Assembly: GCA_027574665.1 (NCBI GenBank)
Contig: CM050658.1
Location: 25,813,098 to 25,877,097 of the forward strand
Direction of reading: 5' to 3'
Source of the DNA: Rhynochetos jubatus
Taxonomy: Eukaryota > Chordata > Aves > Eurypygiformes > Rhynochetidae
DNA: 64,000 bases
The translations under genes and the position numbers were made by a program. The notes below the pieces were generated by a model. The model saw nothing but the letters and a program-made list of their open reading frames with translations, was not told the DNA's origin and made no database searches. Within the stretch, counting starts at the first letter, position 1, and every line of letters starts with the position of its first letter. Shown piece by piece: positions 1 through 12,197 of the stretch.

Positions 1-1230
1 GCTGTCCTATCCTTCAGTCTCCAGGGCCACATTTGCGATCTGTGTATGAGGAGCTGAGGATGAGGAATTGCACTGTATCTGTTCTAGTCTTCCTGCTGGT
101 GATAAAGACAACAAGCATCTCACACAAACTTCTGTTGATGGAAGCTAGATGGTAGCTCCCTTAGGGAAATTGCATGTATCTGAAGCTTGGCCCTTTATTT
201 TTTATATAAAAGTATTGCAGTTTCATTCATGCTAGCCCTTCAGTTTTTATGTTGACACAGTAATTTAAAGTCAACTCCATATAGAGCCACAGTCAGAGAA
301 TTGTATTTTAAACAGCTCTATTCAGCTTTGTGCTGGAAGTTCGTTATATTTGGTCAGTGTGGTATTGTTCAGAATCATTAAGAAATCAGGTCAGTGAATG
401 GCAGTGTTCAGATTCATTAAGGAATCAGATTTTCTCCTATTGTTTCAACACTTCAATATTAAACCTTATCATATGCATAACAGCATGGCACATGTTAAAC
501 AAATAAGTCCATACTGAGTCAAATAATTTACATAATTATTAACAGATCTCTTTGCTAGTTGTACCTTTTTTAAAAAAACCCAAAGAGTGTAATCTCTTTT
601 ATAAATGCTGCAGAACCCTTTTTGTATTTCTGAGAGCTGGGACATCTCACTGTCTCTTTATGAGATATATCTAGGGATAATCTAAAACTGGAGGTAATTA
701 GTGTAATGTTTATCATTCTGATGATAATATTATTTTTCCACTCAGAGCCCTTGGTCAGGCTAAATCTACTAAAGTGTGATGTTTTATTGCATTGTTTCAA
801 CAGGCCTAATCCATCGTGTTCTTGTGCATCCTTTTACTTTATGCGTGTCACTAGCTTCCTTAAATAGGAGTAGGTTTAATCAAGTGTGTGTTTACAGGGT
901 ATAATGAAGATATAAAACATTAATACTGTTTTGATGAAATGTACCTCTAACATTGTTCCTTCTCCACAGCTGTCAACCACATACTTGATTTTCTTATCAC
1001 TTTGCCTCAAGTTATTTAAGCATAGCTGTACTGAATATTTTACATTTCATATGTAAATAAAAATATGCTTTAAGTAACCTTCTTAAATTGTTGAGCAAAC
1101 ACATAACTAAAAGGAGAATTTAAAAAGAAAAAAAGAAAGGGAGGAAATCAATCAAGTACCTGTACTTGAAACTCAACCAATGAACTGGATCTCCAGCATG
1201 GATAAAAGGTGCAGGAGGGAGTTGGGGGGA
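1..1230. other. AT-rich non-coding stretch
   Basis: No open frame with protein-like composition, RNA gene or recognisable repeat was seen. The sequence is AT-rich and resembles avian intron or intergenic DNA. Confidence 0.6.
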
Positions 1231-1357
1231 CGGCCAGGCTGGATGAGGCTTTGAGCAACCTGGTCTAGTTTAAGGTGTCCCTGCCCATGGCAAGGGGGTT
1301 GGAACTAGATGATCTTTAAGGTCCCTTCCAACCCAAACCATTCTATGATTCTATGAT
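1231..1357 (+). mobile_element. CR1 LINE, 3' end fragment
   Basis: The segment has the hallmark end of avian CR1: a run containing TGAGCAACCTGGTCTAG, then GATGATCTTTAAGGTCCC, TTCCAACCCAAACC and the short terminal repeats ATTCTATGATTCTATGAT. CR1 elements are usually 5'-truncated, and only the 3' UTR is present here. Orientation is plus because the octamer-like tail is at the right end. It encodes nothing. Confidence 0.93.
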
Positions 1358-4300
1358 AGAGAAGGACTGAATGGCCTCTGTCCCGTCCCTGTCTTTCTTT
1401 GTGATTTTGGGGATGGTTTCACCTTAGTGGACTCCTCAGTGAGCACTGGGAGGATGTGGCCACTGGTTTCTTGCTAACTCAAAAAGCCAGGCGTGAACTA
1501 TTGGTAACTCTTTTGCCCCATTCCCTTTGATCTTAGTTAAAAATAACTTATTTTCAAGGTTATATTAATTCCTGGGTCAGTCCTTGGTCTGATTCACCAT
1601 ACAGCCAGACAGACCTTTGCATTGATCCATCTGAGGCATTGCTACAGGAACAAGAAGTGGGAACTGCCTAAAGTTGGCATAGCTGCCAAAAGAAATGGAC
1701 TTCAGTTACAAAATAAGACGTTGGACATCTGTACTGTAGCCTTGCTCACAACTGGAGTGCCAGTGGCAAGGGGGTCCCTCTTCACTTTTGTGAAGCAGGA
1801 GTACCAAGAGGCTCCTTTCATAGCTCTATGCAGGATTGATAGGAGGGCTCTTTGCTGTAGCAGCAGTCTTTTCACTGGAGAAAAGCACCTGGAGAGAGGG
1901 GAGGTTGAAGGTAAGCCTCCCAGTCTTTACCCTCTCTAGGGCGACTGGCTGGGACCTGCCAGAGTGCTTGTCACATACATACTCCTCCCGAGGGGCTGTT
2001 GACAGGATTCTGAGAGCACTTTGTTAACAAACTATTGATATTGACGGGGCACTTCACATTTCCCAAAATTAATGATCCAGCCTGTCTGGAGATGCAGGCA
2101 GACACCACTGCTCAGGCCTATGGTGCTGATGAGCTATTTACAAAAAATCATATTTTATATACATACGTTTTATGAAAATTGACCCTTTTTTTGGATAAGT
2201 TTCAGGAAACAGTTTTTTACTTAATGACTGGTTTGAATCCAGGCCAAATTGCTAAGTCTGTAAGTATGGACTGAGCAAATAAATAATTTTGAACAAATTA
2301 TTTATTCAGTGAAGATAGCTGCTTTTCCTCACTAGTACGTAGTTCATGGTCAGACTGTGAAACTCTTTAACTTACTTGTAATTCAAAGTTATTCATACAT
2401 TTCCTCACATAATAATTCTTGGTCTAAAACTATTTATGAAAAGATTATCAGTGCCTGCCATGAAGAGACACGAAGGAATGGAAATTATGTCTGGTTCAGA
2501 ATCAGCTTGGAAATTTAGAAGGATATGCTCTAACATGAAGAAACTCTTCACTGTTCAGTGAATGTGGGTGGTTTTCCTCAAATCATTTATTTGACACACC
2601 AGTTTTTCTGGTGTTTGACCAGATCCATAATTCATAGAGAATTTCCCTCCCCCCTGCCCATCCTTTTCCCAGCTCTGCTGAAAGCCTTGCAGCCAGACAG
2701 CTGTTCTGAATGAAGTGTATTTATGGTCTCATATCAGTTCCTAGTAGATAGATACACTAGTGATGAAACCACAAGTACTACCTTAGGGCCATCTTTGCAA
2801 AGAGGAGAAAAGGACATGGACACTTGCTTGCTCACTTTGTACTGGAATTGGCCCCTGTGGTATGAGCTGCGGTTAACAGAGCAGCATGAACTTTCTGATG
2901 TGAAGGGCAACACCTGTACCTGCTGTGCTGCCAGAACAAAGCTAGCCCAGTACCCTTCTGCATCCCTTAACTGCTCACAAAGAGAAAGGTGGGGAAGGCA
3001 ACCCACTGTTTCCATCACTAATTCTGTTCTGCATCTGGGCAGAGCTCCTTTGGGCATCGCTCACTGAGCCCTTCCACTCATTCTCAGAGAAGCTGGAACT
3101 GCCTGGAGTTTCTGCCTGGCATCCTTGTCCAGGACATTTATCTAAACCTTCAGTTCCTTTTCCTCTGGGGCTAACATAATCCCTTAACCCTTTAGTTAAC
3201 CCCAAACCAGAAAAGACCGGTTCCTTTCAACTCTATTGTCTTTCCTGCCTTCCCTCTCCACTATTTTCCCACTGCAGCTCTTGTTCTTTTACCTGCTTCA
3301 CTTCTTCTTTTTTGCTCTTCATCACTGATTTCCTTTCTCTTTATCCTTTCCTATTTCGGGGAGGAGGTTGCTTCTCCTGGGCCCAGGCAGTGCTCTTTTA
3401 AGGTCTAGCTTATTCTACCCTCCCATTCTTATTCTTTATTTTATGTTACAACAGAGCCTCCAGCTGGTATTGATAATCACTGAAAAGAGAGTTCCTACCC
3501 AAAGAATTTAGAATGTAAGTGAATTAATTCCATGGGTTAAACAGCCCAATCCTTTTATGAACATTCATTTTTTTAAAAGAGTAATTAAAAATACTAAGAC
3601 TCTAACTTGGTTGTACTAATATAAATACTCATTTAGGCAGCAGGCTATTTTGAAGATTCTTACTTGCCTATAGCTTATTTTTATCCTGGCTTGGCAAGAT
3701 TTTTGAACCTTTCTTCAGTTTTAAAGAGTTAAAAAAGTCAGATATCCTGGATCTTATCTTTTAATATACCTTATTCTTTCTCATTCAGTTCTGCTTTCTT
3801 GGTTCTGGTAGCCCTCTGCAAAATAGAATAAATATTTTCATTCAGTTCTGCAGGTGGTGAAAGATATAAAACATTAGAATGGGTCCTTTAAAACAGCTGT
3901 AAACGAAAGTGATGCTTGTAAACTGAAATACTGCAGTTTTGTTCGCCCTGAATTTTAAAATAGTTTCATGAGGTAATTGAGGCTTAAAGGATCTGGATTT
4001 TTTAAACTATATTATGTTATTATGCAGTTGCCACAGGGGGAGCATATGCTAGCTGCCAAAAATCTAAAACTGGACTCTTGGATGTTAAACAGATAAGATT
4101 AAGTCATAGACTTCAGCTCTAGTAGAAGCAAGCACAACATTCATCTGGAGCATGTGACAGCTGTGTCCTGGAAAACTGTTTCTAGACAGACATTCTTGGC
4201 TGCTTACATACATAGACTAAAATAGGCAGTTCACATTCATTCAATCTAATCTACTGAGTTTTAAGCACCTCTGTAGAACTATTCAGTTGAATATTCCGAT

Positions 4301-7300
4301 TTTCCTGAAGTGTGGCGTTGCTTCTTTAGGGAGACTTGTAAATTAAGCTTTTCACTTAAGATGGTTGTGCTCTCGTGGATTTCTGCTATTCTTATTGGAC
4401 ACTGAACACATACTGCGACATTTGGGTTTTAAGACTTACGTTTTCTTAATTGTATTAACAGGCTTGTGTCTGCATTGGATTACAGGTATCGGTTTGTGCA
4501 CATTCTGTATTATACATTTTATTGTGCCTTAAAACATGACAGGCACTACACTGAACAAAAAGATATAATCACTCCCCTGAAGAACTTACCACCCAACTTT
4601 AGATTAGAAAGAGGGTAATAAACAGCAGGAGGAGATGGAGTGAGGAACTACCTCACACATTACAGCAGTAAGATCAAGCTGTTACGCTGTTGGGTCTTGT
4701 AAACACCTCAATTGCTTAACTAAATGGTTTATTTGAAATAATTATGATCAGTGAGGCACTAATTGTAGGCACCACCAAAAGGAACTTAAAAGGAAGGATT
4801 TGAATGAAAAGTTCAAATTCAGTGAACCACAGTCAGCATTGCATCTCACACACAGGACAGAGTGACACAGAAAAGCTTGCAGGAGAAGTAGATAAGCGGG
4901 ACATGATGTCAATGGTAAGTGGAGAGGGCAAACCTGTATACACAGAAAGTGTGCAGTTATGCAGGGCACTGAAGGTGAGAGCAGAAAGTCTAGGCCTAAT
5001 GTGGTGGATAAAGGAGAGCTAGTGGACTGATTTAGAATGGACTTAAATGGCTGAAGCGTTTCAGTTGAGTTAGCGAGGATGGTACCAGTGTGTCAGGAAG
5101 AGTGTGGTCCCGTTGCCAGGTGGAGCATGTAGCTTTCCATGAGAAAGCAGCCAAGCCTGGAATGAGTGTTTAGCCACTGGAGCAGAATGGAAGACTGGAA
5201 GAAGATAACTCCATAAGCGCTGCAGAAGGCTTCTTACCTAGTCCCAAGCTGCCTATTCCTCACCACTACAGTAACTCATCTCTCTTTCTGTCATGGCTCC
5301 ACATTAATAGCCTCCCTGAGTTTCCTTCCTACAGTGTCTGTCCTGAAATATCTACTGGAGCAGTGTCCAAATGCTATCATCTTCTAGGTTATGTATGATT
5401 TGGTGACACTGGTTCAATTCATACCGGGTAAATGAGCATTGCAGCAAGTGCCACATTTGCACCACAGTGAGGTTGAAGCCTGCCTGAAAAGATGGCTTAA
5501 AATGATCTGACTGCTAGAGTGATTGTTTCACATAAAGATAAGGCCCAGTGACAGAACTGCACCTGGAAATCTTTGCTGTTGCTGTCTGCAGTCTGTTATA
5601 ATACCAACATAAATGATCAAGCAGCTCTAAAATGCAAACTTGCCCCATCTAAATCACGGTTCAAACCCACTTGTCTAACTATTGTTAAAAAAGAAACTTG
5701 GACACCCCAGATGACCCAGATTTTGTGCTTTTACAGATCTCCAAACCTCTATACCTTCCTAGTTGATGGTCTCAAATGGTTAACACCTAGATTTTATGTT
5801 GCTGAGTCTTGTATGTTGTCAGGCAGCACCATGACAATTAAATCACACTCAAGAGAGTTAACCACAAAGCCGTAAGTATTCTTGACAGGTCATTCTTGCT
5901 TGAGCCTGGTTTCTTGTGTATAAAGATTAAAAATCTTGTCACAGATGGTAAAGAATGAAGTACATGCAAAACAATGGAACATCAATAACTCATAAAAAGC
6001 GCTTCACAGAAGTGGCAGAAATTGAATGAGATGGTGTATACATTAAACAAAGTAAGACTAGCAGGTAATGTTGAAATAGAGTGCTGTGAAATAATTTTAT
6101 TAACTATTGAATACAAGTAGTAATTGACAGTGATTGTTCATTTCAATGACGGAGTGTGAGAATTTTAATTTTATTCGGCACTGCACCAAACCCAGGCAAA
6201 TAATTCCTTTGTGTTTTGCAGCATTTGCTTTCCTGAGTATTCCATATTAATGAGATTTGAAATTAACTGGTTCTCTTTCTTTGCTTTGCTGGGTCTGGTT
6301 TTGCTTTCCTCCTTTTGAAGAAAGCAACCCTAAAATAGGCAGATGCAGCCATTGGCACCTAGTAGATACTTGAGTTACGTGGTGGCACCTACTTGATACC
6401 TTTATCCTGATTACCAGTGTAGGAGTTTTGGCTTCAGAAAAAAGGGTAGGACCAAAATACCTTTGCATTAGGGTTTGTTTCTACCTGCTGGCCTGCTATT
6501 GGCAGCTGGGGTCAATTACAGCAGCATTCTCAAGCAATGAAGAGGCCAACTGGCAAAGTTACGACTTGTTCAGAGGCCCAGCCTGGTAGCCAGGTAACTC
6601 TGGGTAAAGGGAGTAGAAACAGCCCAATGCTTTTTACCTACCTGCCCCCTCTTCAGATTTCCATCAGGTGAATGGAAACCTTGAATAAGGTAGCCACTTG
6701 AGGTCTGTGTTTTACCTCTTTCTAGTGCGTTTGATTCTGAACTCTCAAAAGAGGTAGGCAGTCCTGCTGACTGAAATGCAGCCTACCCTGGGGATATCTT
6801 CATGAGGAAATAAATGGCAGTCATTTAATCCGACTTAACAATGCTATCCTGTCCCATAACACACACGGAGAGGGCAAGGAACCCAGCATTTTATTGTCAG
6901 CTCTTGGAAGTTTTTGTTTCAAAAGGTAGTTTTCAACAGCTGGATTTTACTCAGATACCAAGATTGAGAACAACATGGACAACCACAATTGGCATGAAAT
7001 GATGATTTTTTTGGGGGTAGCTTTCAGTCCATAAACACTTTTGTATTTATGGAATACTAAGAGATCTGTAAAAGCTGACTTAGCAAGCCTTGTGTCTGTA
7101 GCCTTCCATTCATTGCACAGAGCTGTACACCTGCTCAGGAAAAAAAAATGTGGAGCTACAAAATTGAAAATCCTTGGCCTATAGCTTCTTGGATAATCTT
7201 TACCTGAGAGACGGGGCTGTCTCCCAAGATATGTGGAAGAATTCTTATAAATACAAAGAGAAAAGTGTTCTTTCTGTAACTGAATAATCTAAACGACTGC

Positions 7301-7316
7301 TATGGCTTCCCTGTGG
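1358..7316. other. Non-coding stretch, no gene seen
   Basis: Only short chance open frames occur, none longer than about 115 codons and none with recognisable domains. Pairs of overlapping frames on both strands (for example near 2,730-3,060) are typical of random sequence. No tRNA or conserved repeat was recognised. Confidence 0.55.
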
Positions 7317-7321
7317 ATTTC

Positions 7322-7951
7322 TGTGAGAGACCTTATCTTGAGCTGATTGTCTCAAAGCTTGCTGACAAAGTTGTGAAACTTCCTGGGGGCTTGGCTTTTG
7401 GTGGATTGAGGAGGAAGGATTGCCTGCAGGCCTGAATAGATAAGGACCAAATGGCCTACCGGACAGAGAAGCAGCAAATAGCCTCTGGACACTAGTTTCG
7501 ACCAAGGATAAAGAACCATCACATTGCCTCATGGGGCATCCAGACACAGAGGACCCCCAAGCCTGCCAAAGCATGCAAGAGGTCACGTACTGATTCTGTG
7601 CACCCCATGGGATCAGCTGCGTAAAACTGGAAAGCGTGCGCAGGAGGCAGGAGTCAGCAGAAAACACCCTATAAAAGACTGGGACCAAACCGTGAGGAGG
7701 GACCCTCCCCACCGAAGACTACAAGACTACGGACCAACGGGACGCCGCTGGATCCATGGTGGTGACTATCTCTTGCAATTCTATCCTGACTGCTTGCTAA
7801 ATTTTCCCTCTTTTCTATTTTCTCTCCAATCGCTATTTTCTTACACCAAAAATAAACTCCTTGTTTGCGGCATCTGACCTCGTTTGTGTCTTAATCTCAC
7901 TCCGGGTACAACAACGAATTTTCTCCTACCCGGGATAACCGGGACGGGACA
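7322..7951 (+). mobile_element. Solo LTR of an endogenous retrovirus
   Basis: The element begins TGTGAGAGACC and ends GGGACGGGACA, and is bounded by an exact 5-bp direct repeat ATTTC (7,317-7,321 and 7,952-7,956). Inside are a TATA-like CTATAAAAGACTGG near 7,670 and an AATAAA poly(A) signal near 7,850, in the right order for plus-strand U3-R-U5. No internal viral region follows, so this is a solo LTR left by LTR-LTR recombination. A 5-bp duplication suits avian ERVL or some ERVK-like families, but I cannot name the family. Confidence 0.8.
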
Positions 7952-7956
7952 ATTTC

Positions 7957-10900
7957 CTATCCAAATACCAACTCAACCTGTTCATGATTACCCTGTGAGA
8001 GCCAATGAGTATACAACCTGCAGCGGGAAAAGCACAGATCGTGGTAAAAAGGAGCCTAGAAAAACTGAGACTGCTTTACTACATTATTATTATTTTGTAC
8101 ATTATTAAAGTGCTGCAGTCTGAGTGAAGGTGCTCATAGGGCTATGTTTTCCCTGCTCTTTTTAAATTGTCAAAGGATTTGAGTCACTTAAAAAAATCTT
8201 GGGTGGAACAAAGTGTACTACAGAAGACTTACCACTACACTTAAAACAGTCTTGCTGTACTTTAGACAAGCCACCCCTCAGGCAGGTTTGTGTAATCTAC
8301 ACAACACATAATTTCCATAGGTGTGAACAACTTGTAGAGCAGGATTAAGATGAAGAAGATTTACACTGCTGGAGAGCAGTCAGGCTGCTACTTCTAGGGA
8401 AGGGTTCTGGAGCTGTTTGGAGTACTCAGTATTTCTGGAGGACAGAGTAACAGTTTTAAACTGTGTTTAGCCTAAAGTTTAGAGTAACAGCAGGTGCTGA
8501 CTAGTCCCAGGTGGTCTCAGCTTTTTGTTGCTTCAGGCAGGATGGTGTTTTCAGGGAATGCTTGTGAGCTGATGCAGGAATACAGGATGTGAAGGGGCAT
8601 GAAGTGCTCCAGTCCCTCTGAGTTTGCAAGCCAGGGAAGGAAGGAGGAAAGCCGCAGGCTCTTCATGGGGATTTGCAAACCCTCCCTTGGAGAAGGTTTG
8701 ATTTTTGTCTTATACTTGGCAGAAGAGTACACAGGCCCATACTACCGTTTGACCTGCTGCAGGGTTGCTATTTCTCTGCTGCTAACTCTCTCTGCTTTGC
8801 ACCTCTGGTGTTTGCAGCTGCAGCTACAATCTCTAAGAAGCACAGTCAGTGGGGCTCAGGACAAAAAAAGCAGCTGCTGCTGCTGCAGGTGAGGCTGAGC
8901 AGGGAAGAGGATGACCAGGCAAGGAGCTTCTGCTACCTGCTCTTTCTTAGGCTGCATTGGAATCCTCATCCCTGCTGCCAGCCCAGCAGGCAGGGCGATA
9001 CTGCCTGCTCCAGCTCTGCAACAAGAACAACCTGTGTGCTAGATGTGGCCCAGCTGGACCAGACCCAGCTTGCTCAGCCTAAATAGTGCTGGTTTGAAGC
9101 TCTAATTAAAACAAACTGAGGATAATAAACTTCTGAAGCCATAGGGTGGAATCAAAGCTTCACATGAGCCATTTCAATAACCGAAAAATTTGACTTTTAC
9201 TTTTGTCCAAGGTTTTAGAATGTGTTTGTTAGCTCAAGATAGCTAATATGACCTAGTATTATGCCTTTAAATCCCCATCCAAATTAGTCCTTGGTGAATT
9301 TTAAGGTCAGGAAAGACGTTTGTAACTGTGAAGGAACAGAGCTGTTCGTATTTCAAAGCAATGCCTTGAAGTCAGAAAGAACAGTGAATTTTGTGCCCCT
9401 TAAAGAAAAAATTGTTATGTTTGACATCGTATCTGGGGATGGCTATTTGGTACAGGCACATCTGACCTAAACAGGGGTGGGAAGAGAGGACTTGCAAACA
9501 CAGCTGAGTCACCTGTGTCCGGTGTTTGCATTGTGCTAACTAACAAAGAAACCGAATCTATCATAGCCACAGCTATTTCTGCTCCCCTCTGCCTGGTGTG
9601 CTTGTGCATTTGGTGTTTTAGCGAGGGATAGGATACAGAAGGGTTGGCTGCGTAGGTTTGAGCAGGTGCTAGAAAAAAGTGGGCCAACAATGTACGCTGG
9701 TTCATGTCTGCATTGATATGCAAATAAAGCACAGCTAGTAATGAAATGTATGTGTTGTTTCACACTGAGCCAGGTAAATCTAGTCTGAAAAAAATAAGAG
9801 TCTGGTGGCATATTAGATTACTTATAAGAATAAAGTACCGCTTTGTACTCTCATTTTCACACTGGTAATTAGCATAAAAATCCTCTTCTAGAGAATGGTT
9901 GGATTTTGCTAAGGTTTTTTGCAAACAAAATAATGAAAAATTTCTGTGCTCCTGAGTGCTGAGTTCTTTATTCTGTTCTTTGCCTAGGATAACTGTTGAA
10001 GGCTTTCTGCTTCATGCTGAATTTGACTCAGGTTTAAATGTACTTTGCATATTTCCTTATCCTGTAACTGTAATTGCTTCCAGTGAGCCCTGATTACTGT
10101 CATCCACTGTCATGCCCTACTGCATCTGACCAGTTACAATTGCACAGTAAAATAGCAGTTTCTGTGATTTTTATCTGTGTCTACAATTTTGATGTTGCAG
10201 TTGTGTAATACTCTGATTGTACCTCTGATATTTTAATGCTTACTCCCTTAAGTAGGTCTTGAAAAGATCCACTGAAGTCCTGTTCCTTAGTAAATTACCT
10301 GGAACGGATAAGCAAGTAGAGCACACTTACAGACCCTCTTTTGTTTTCCTGCTTATGCTAAATCCACTTCTTTTTTTCTTGGCCAACTGTCTGAGATGTA
10401 ATTATCCAGAACTGTAACTATTAGACTTAGGTGAACCTTTTATGTGGAGATCAAATGCCTTATATTTCACGGAAAAGCTAACACTAAAGCACAGAAGAGC
10501 TCACTGAGGAGGTTTGAGTTCCCATCTCGGCTCCCTTGCAGGTGGAGTGATGCTCTCCCAGCTGAAGAGGGCCCTCCTGGGGCGGTACCTTTACACTATT
10601 TTTCAAACAATTTTGTTGTTGTTATGGTTACTGGCCACCAACCGCTCACTCTTACCACAGACCCCATCTCAATCACAACTTTAAACTGCCTTATCTCTGC
10701 TTCTGTGCCTGTTTCCAGATCTGTTTTACTTCCTCTTTGATAGTTCAGTACTCCCCTTTTCCCTCCACTTTCCCATTTCTTATGTCTCAACCAGGGCAAC
10801 TTCTGATCCTGCACGCACCATGATTTTATCCTCCTCCTCCTGACCTCCAGAGACATCTGTCCCCGCTAGTGCCATCATCCCTAAGTACCCACCACCTCAT

Positions 10901-10985
10901 CCTCCTCCTTTCTCTTGTGGCCTCTCTAACACCTAAAGTTGCTAAAGTGTTTGCAGCCTTCCACACTTCAGCTCTCTGGTCCCTT
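7957..10985. other. Non-coding stretch, no gene seen
   Basis: Short open frames around 8,600-9,090 overlap one another and show no domain. A small CTGCTG/GCAGCAG-rich patch near 8,870-8,890 accounts for part of that openness. Nothing else was recognised. Confidence 0.5.
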
Positions 10986-11011
10986 TTTATATAAACATAT
11001 GTTTATATAAA
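10986..11011. repeat. Perfect 26-bp AT-rich palindrome
   Basis: The sequence centred on CATATG (10,997-11,002) reads identically on both strands, with arms TTTATATAAA. It could extrude as a cruciform or be chance in AT-rich DNA. It lies 235 bp upstream of the LTR starting near 11,246, inside a short stretch (11,012-11,245) of unclear origin. Confidence 0.9.
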
Positions 11012-11245
11012 TGGTTTGAACGCAGTGGTTGGTCCCTTGAGGGATATTCTGCTACCTGCGGCCTATTTAGCTTATTTCCCAAGGGGGATAAAAGGAACCA
11101 AGACACATAACGGCGTAAGTCACATAGATAAATCAAGTCTGGAACCACAGGCCTAGATATGGGAGGCTCTGGGTAGGAGACCTCTAAGTTAACACTTCTT
11201 TTGCCAAGGTTCAAAGGAGCAGGATGGCTCTATGTATTTGGTTTG

Positions 11246-12197
11246 TGTGGTGGGTTTTGGTAGCAGGGGGAGGAGCTACAGGGACGGATCCTGTGAGAAG
11301 CTGCTAAAAGTTTCCCTGGCTCCAAGTCAGACCTGCCTCTGGCCAAGACCAAGCCAAATAATGCCTTTGCAATTAACGTATTTAATAGGTGAAAACAAAG
11401 AAAACCAGCAGTGGAGGAGAGGAATGAGAGAGGCAATTGTGCAGAAAAGGTGGGAGGAGGTGGTCAGAGCAGAGATTCCCCTGCAGTCCGTGGTGAGAGG
11501 GCAGGCTGTGCCCTGCAGCCATGGAGGGTTACAAGGCAACAGAGACCACCCTGCAGCCCGGGGAGGGCCCCACGGCAGAGCAGGGGGATGCACCCGAAGG
11601 AGGCTGTGACTCCATGGGCAGCCCATGCTGAAGCAGGCTGCTCCTGAAGGGAAGTGTGAGGATGTCCATGGAAGGGACCCACACTGGAACAGTTAAGAGG
11701 CCCACGGGAAGGATGTGTGTTGGAGAAATTGGTGGAGGACTGTCTCCCATGGGATGGACCCCACGCTGGAATAGGGGCAGAGCGTGAGGAGTCCTCCCCC
11801 TGAGGAGGAAGGAGCAGCAGAGACAACATGTGATGGACTGACCACAACCCCCATTCCCCATCCCTTGGCACCACTTGGAGTGGGGTGGGGGGAGGTAAAG
11901 AAATGGGAAGCAAAGTTGAGCCTGGTAAGAAAGGAAGGGTGGGGGCAGGTGTCTTAAGGTCTGGTTTTATCTCTTATTGTCCTACTCTGACCAGATTAGT
12001 AACTAATTAAATTGATTTTTTTTCCTCCCCAAGTCAAGCCTGCTTTGCCCATGACCATCATGGGTGAGTGGTCCCGCCCTGTCCTTGTCTCAACCCACGG
12101 GCCTTTCCTTATATTTTCTCCTTCCCATCCCACTGTGGGAAGGAGTGAGTGGTGGGCCATGTGCTGCTTAGCTACCAGCTGGGCTTAAACCATGACA
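11246..12197 (+). mobile_element. ERVL-like LTR, probably solo
   Basis: It starts TGTGGTGGGTTTTGGTAGC and ends AAACCATGACA. Inside are the repetitive blocks of a common avian LTR type: repeated phrases such as CCCATGGGA..GGACCC..CACGCTGGA and GATGGACTGACCACAACCC, then an AT-rich segment with CTAATTAAATTG before CCCCAAGTC. The same architecture recurs at 44,609-45,719 with a different 3' end. No clean target-site duplication was found, so the exact start (11,244-11,248) is uncertain. Assignment to an ERVL-like class is from memory of avian LTRs. Confidence 0.75.

Noticed and set aside
11327..11913. Frames of 99-149 codons on both strands
   Set aside because: They lie inside the LTR at 11,246-12,197 and match the same LTR repeat composition, with no viral or host domain.
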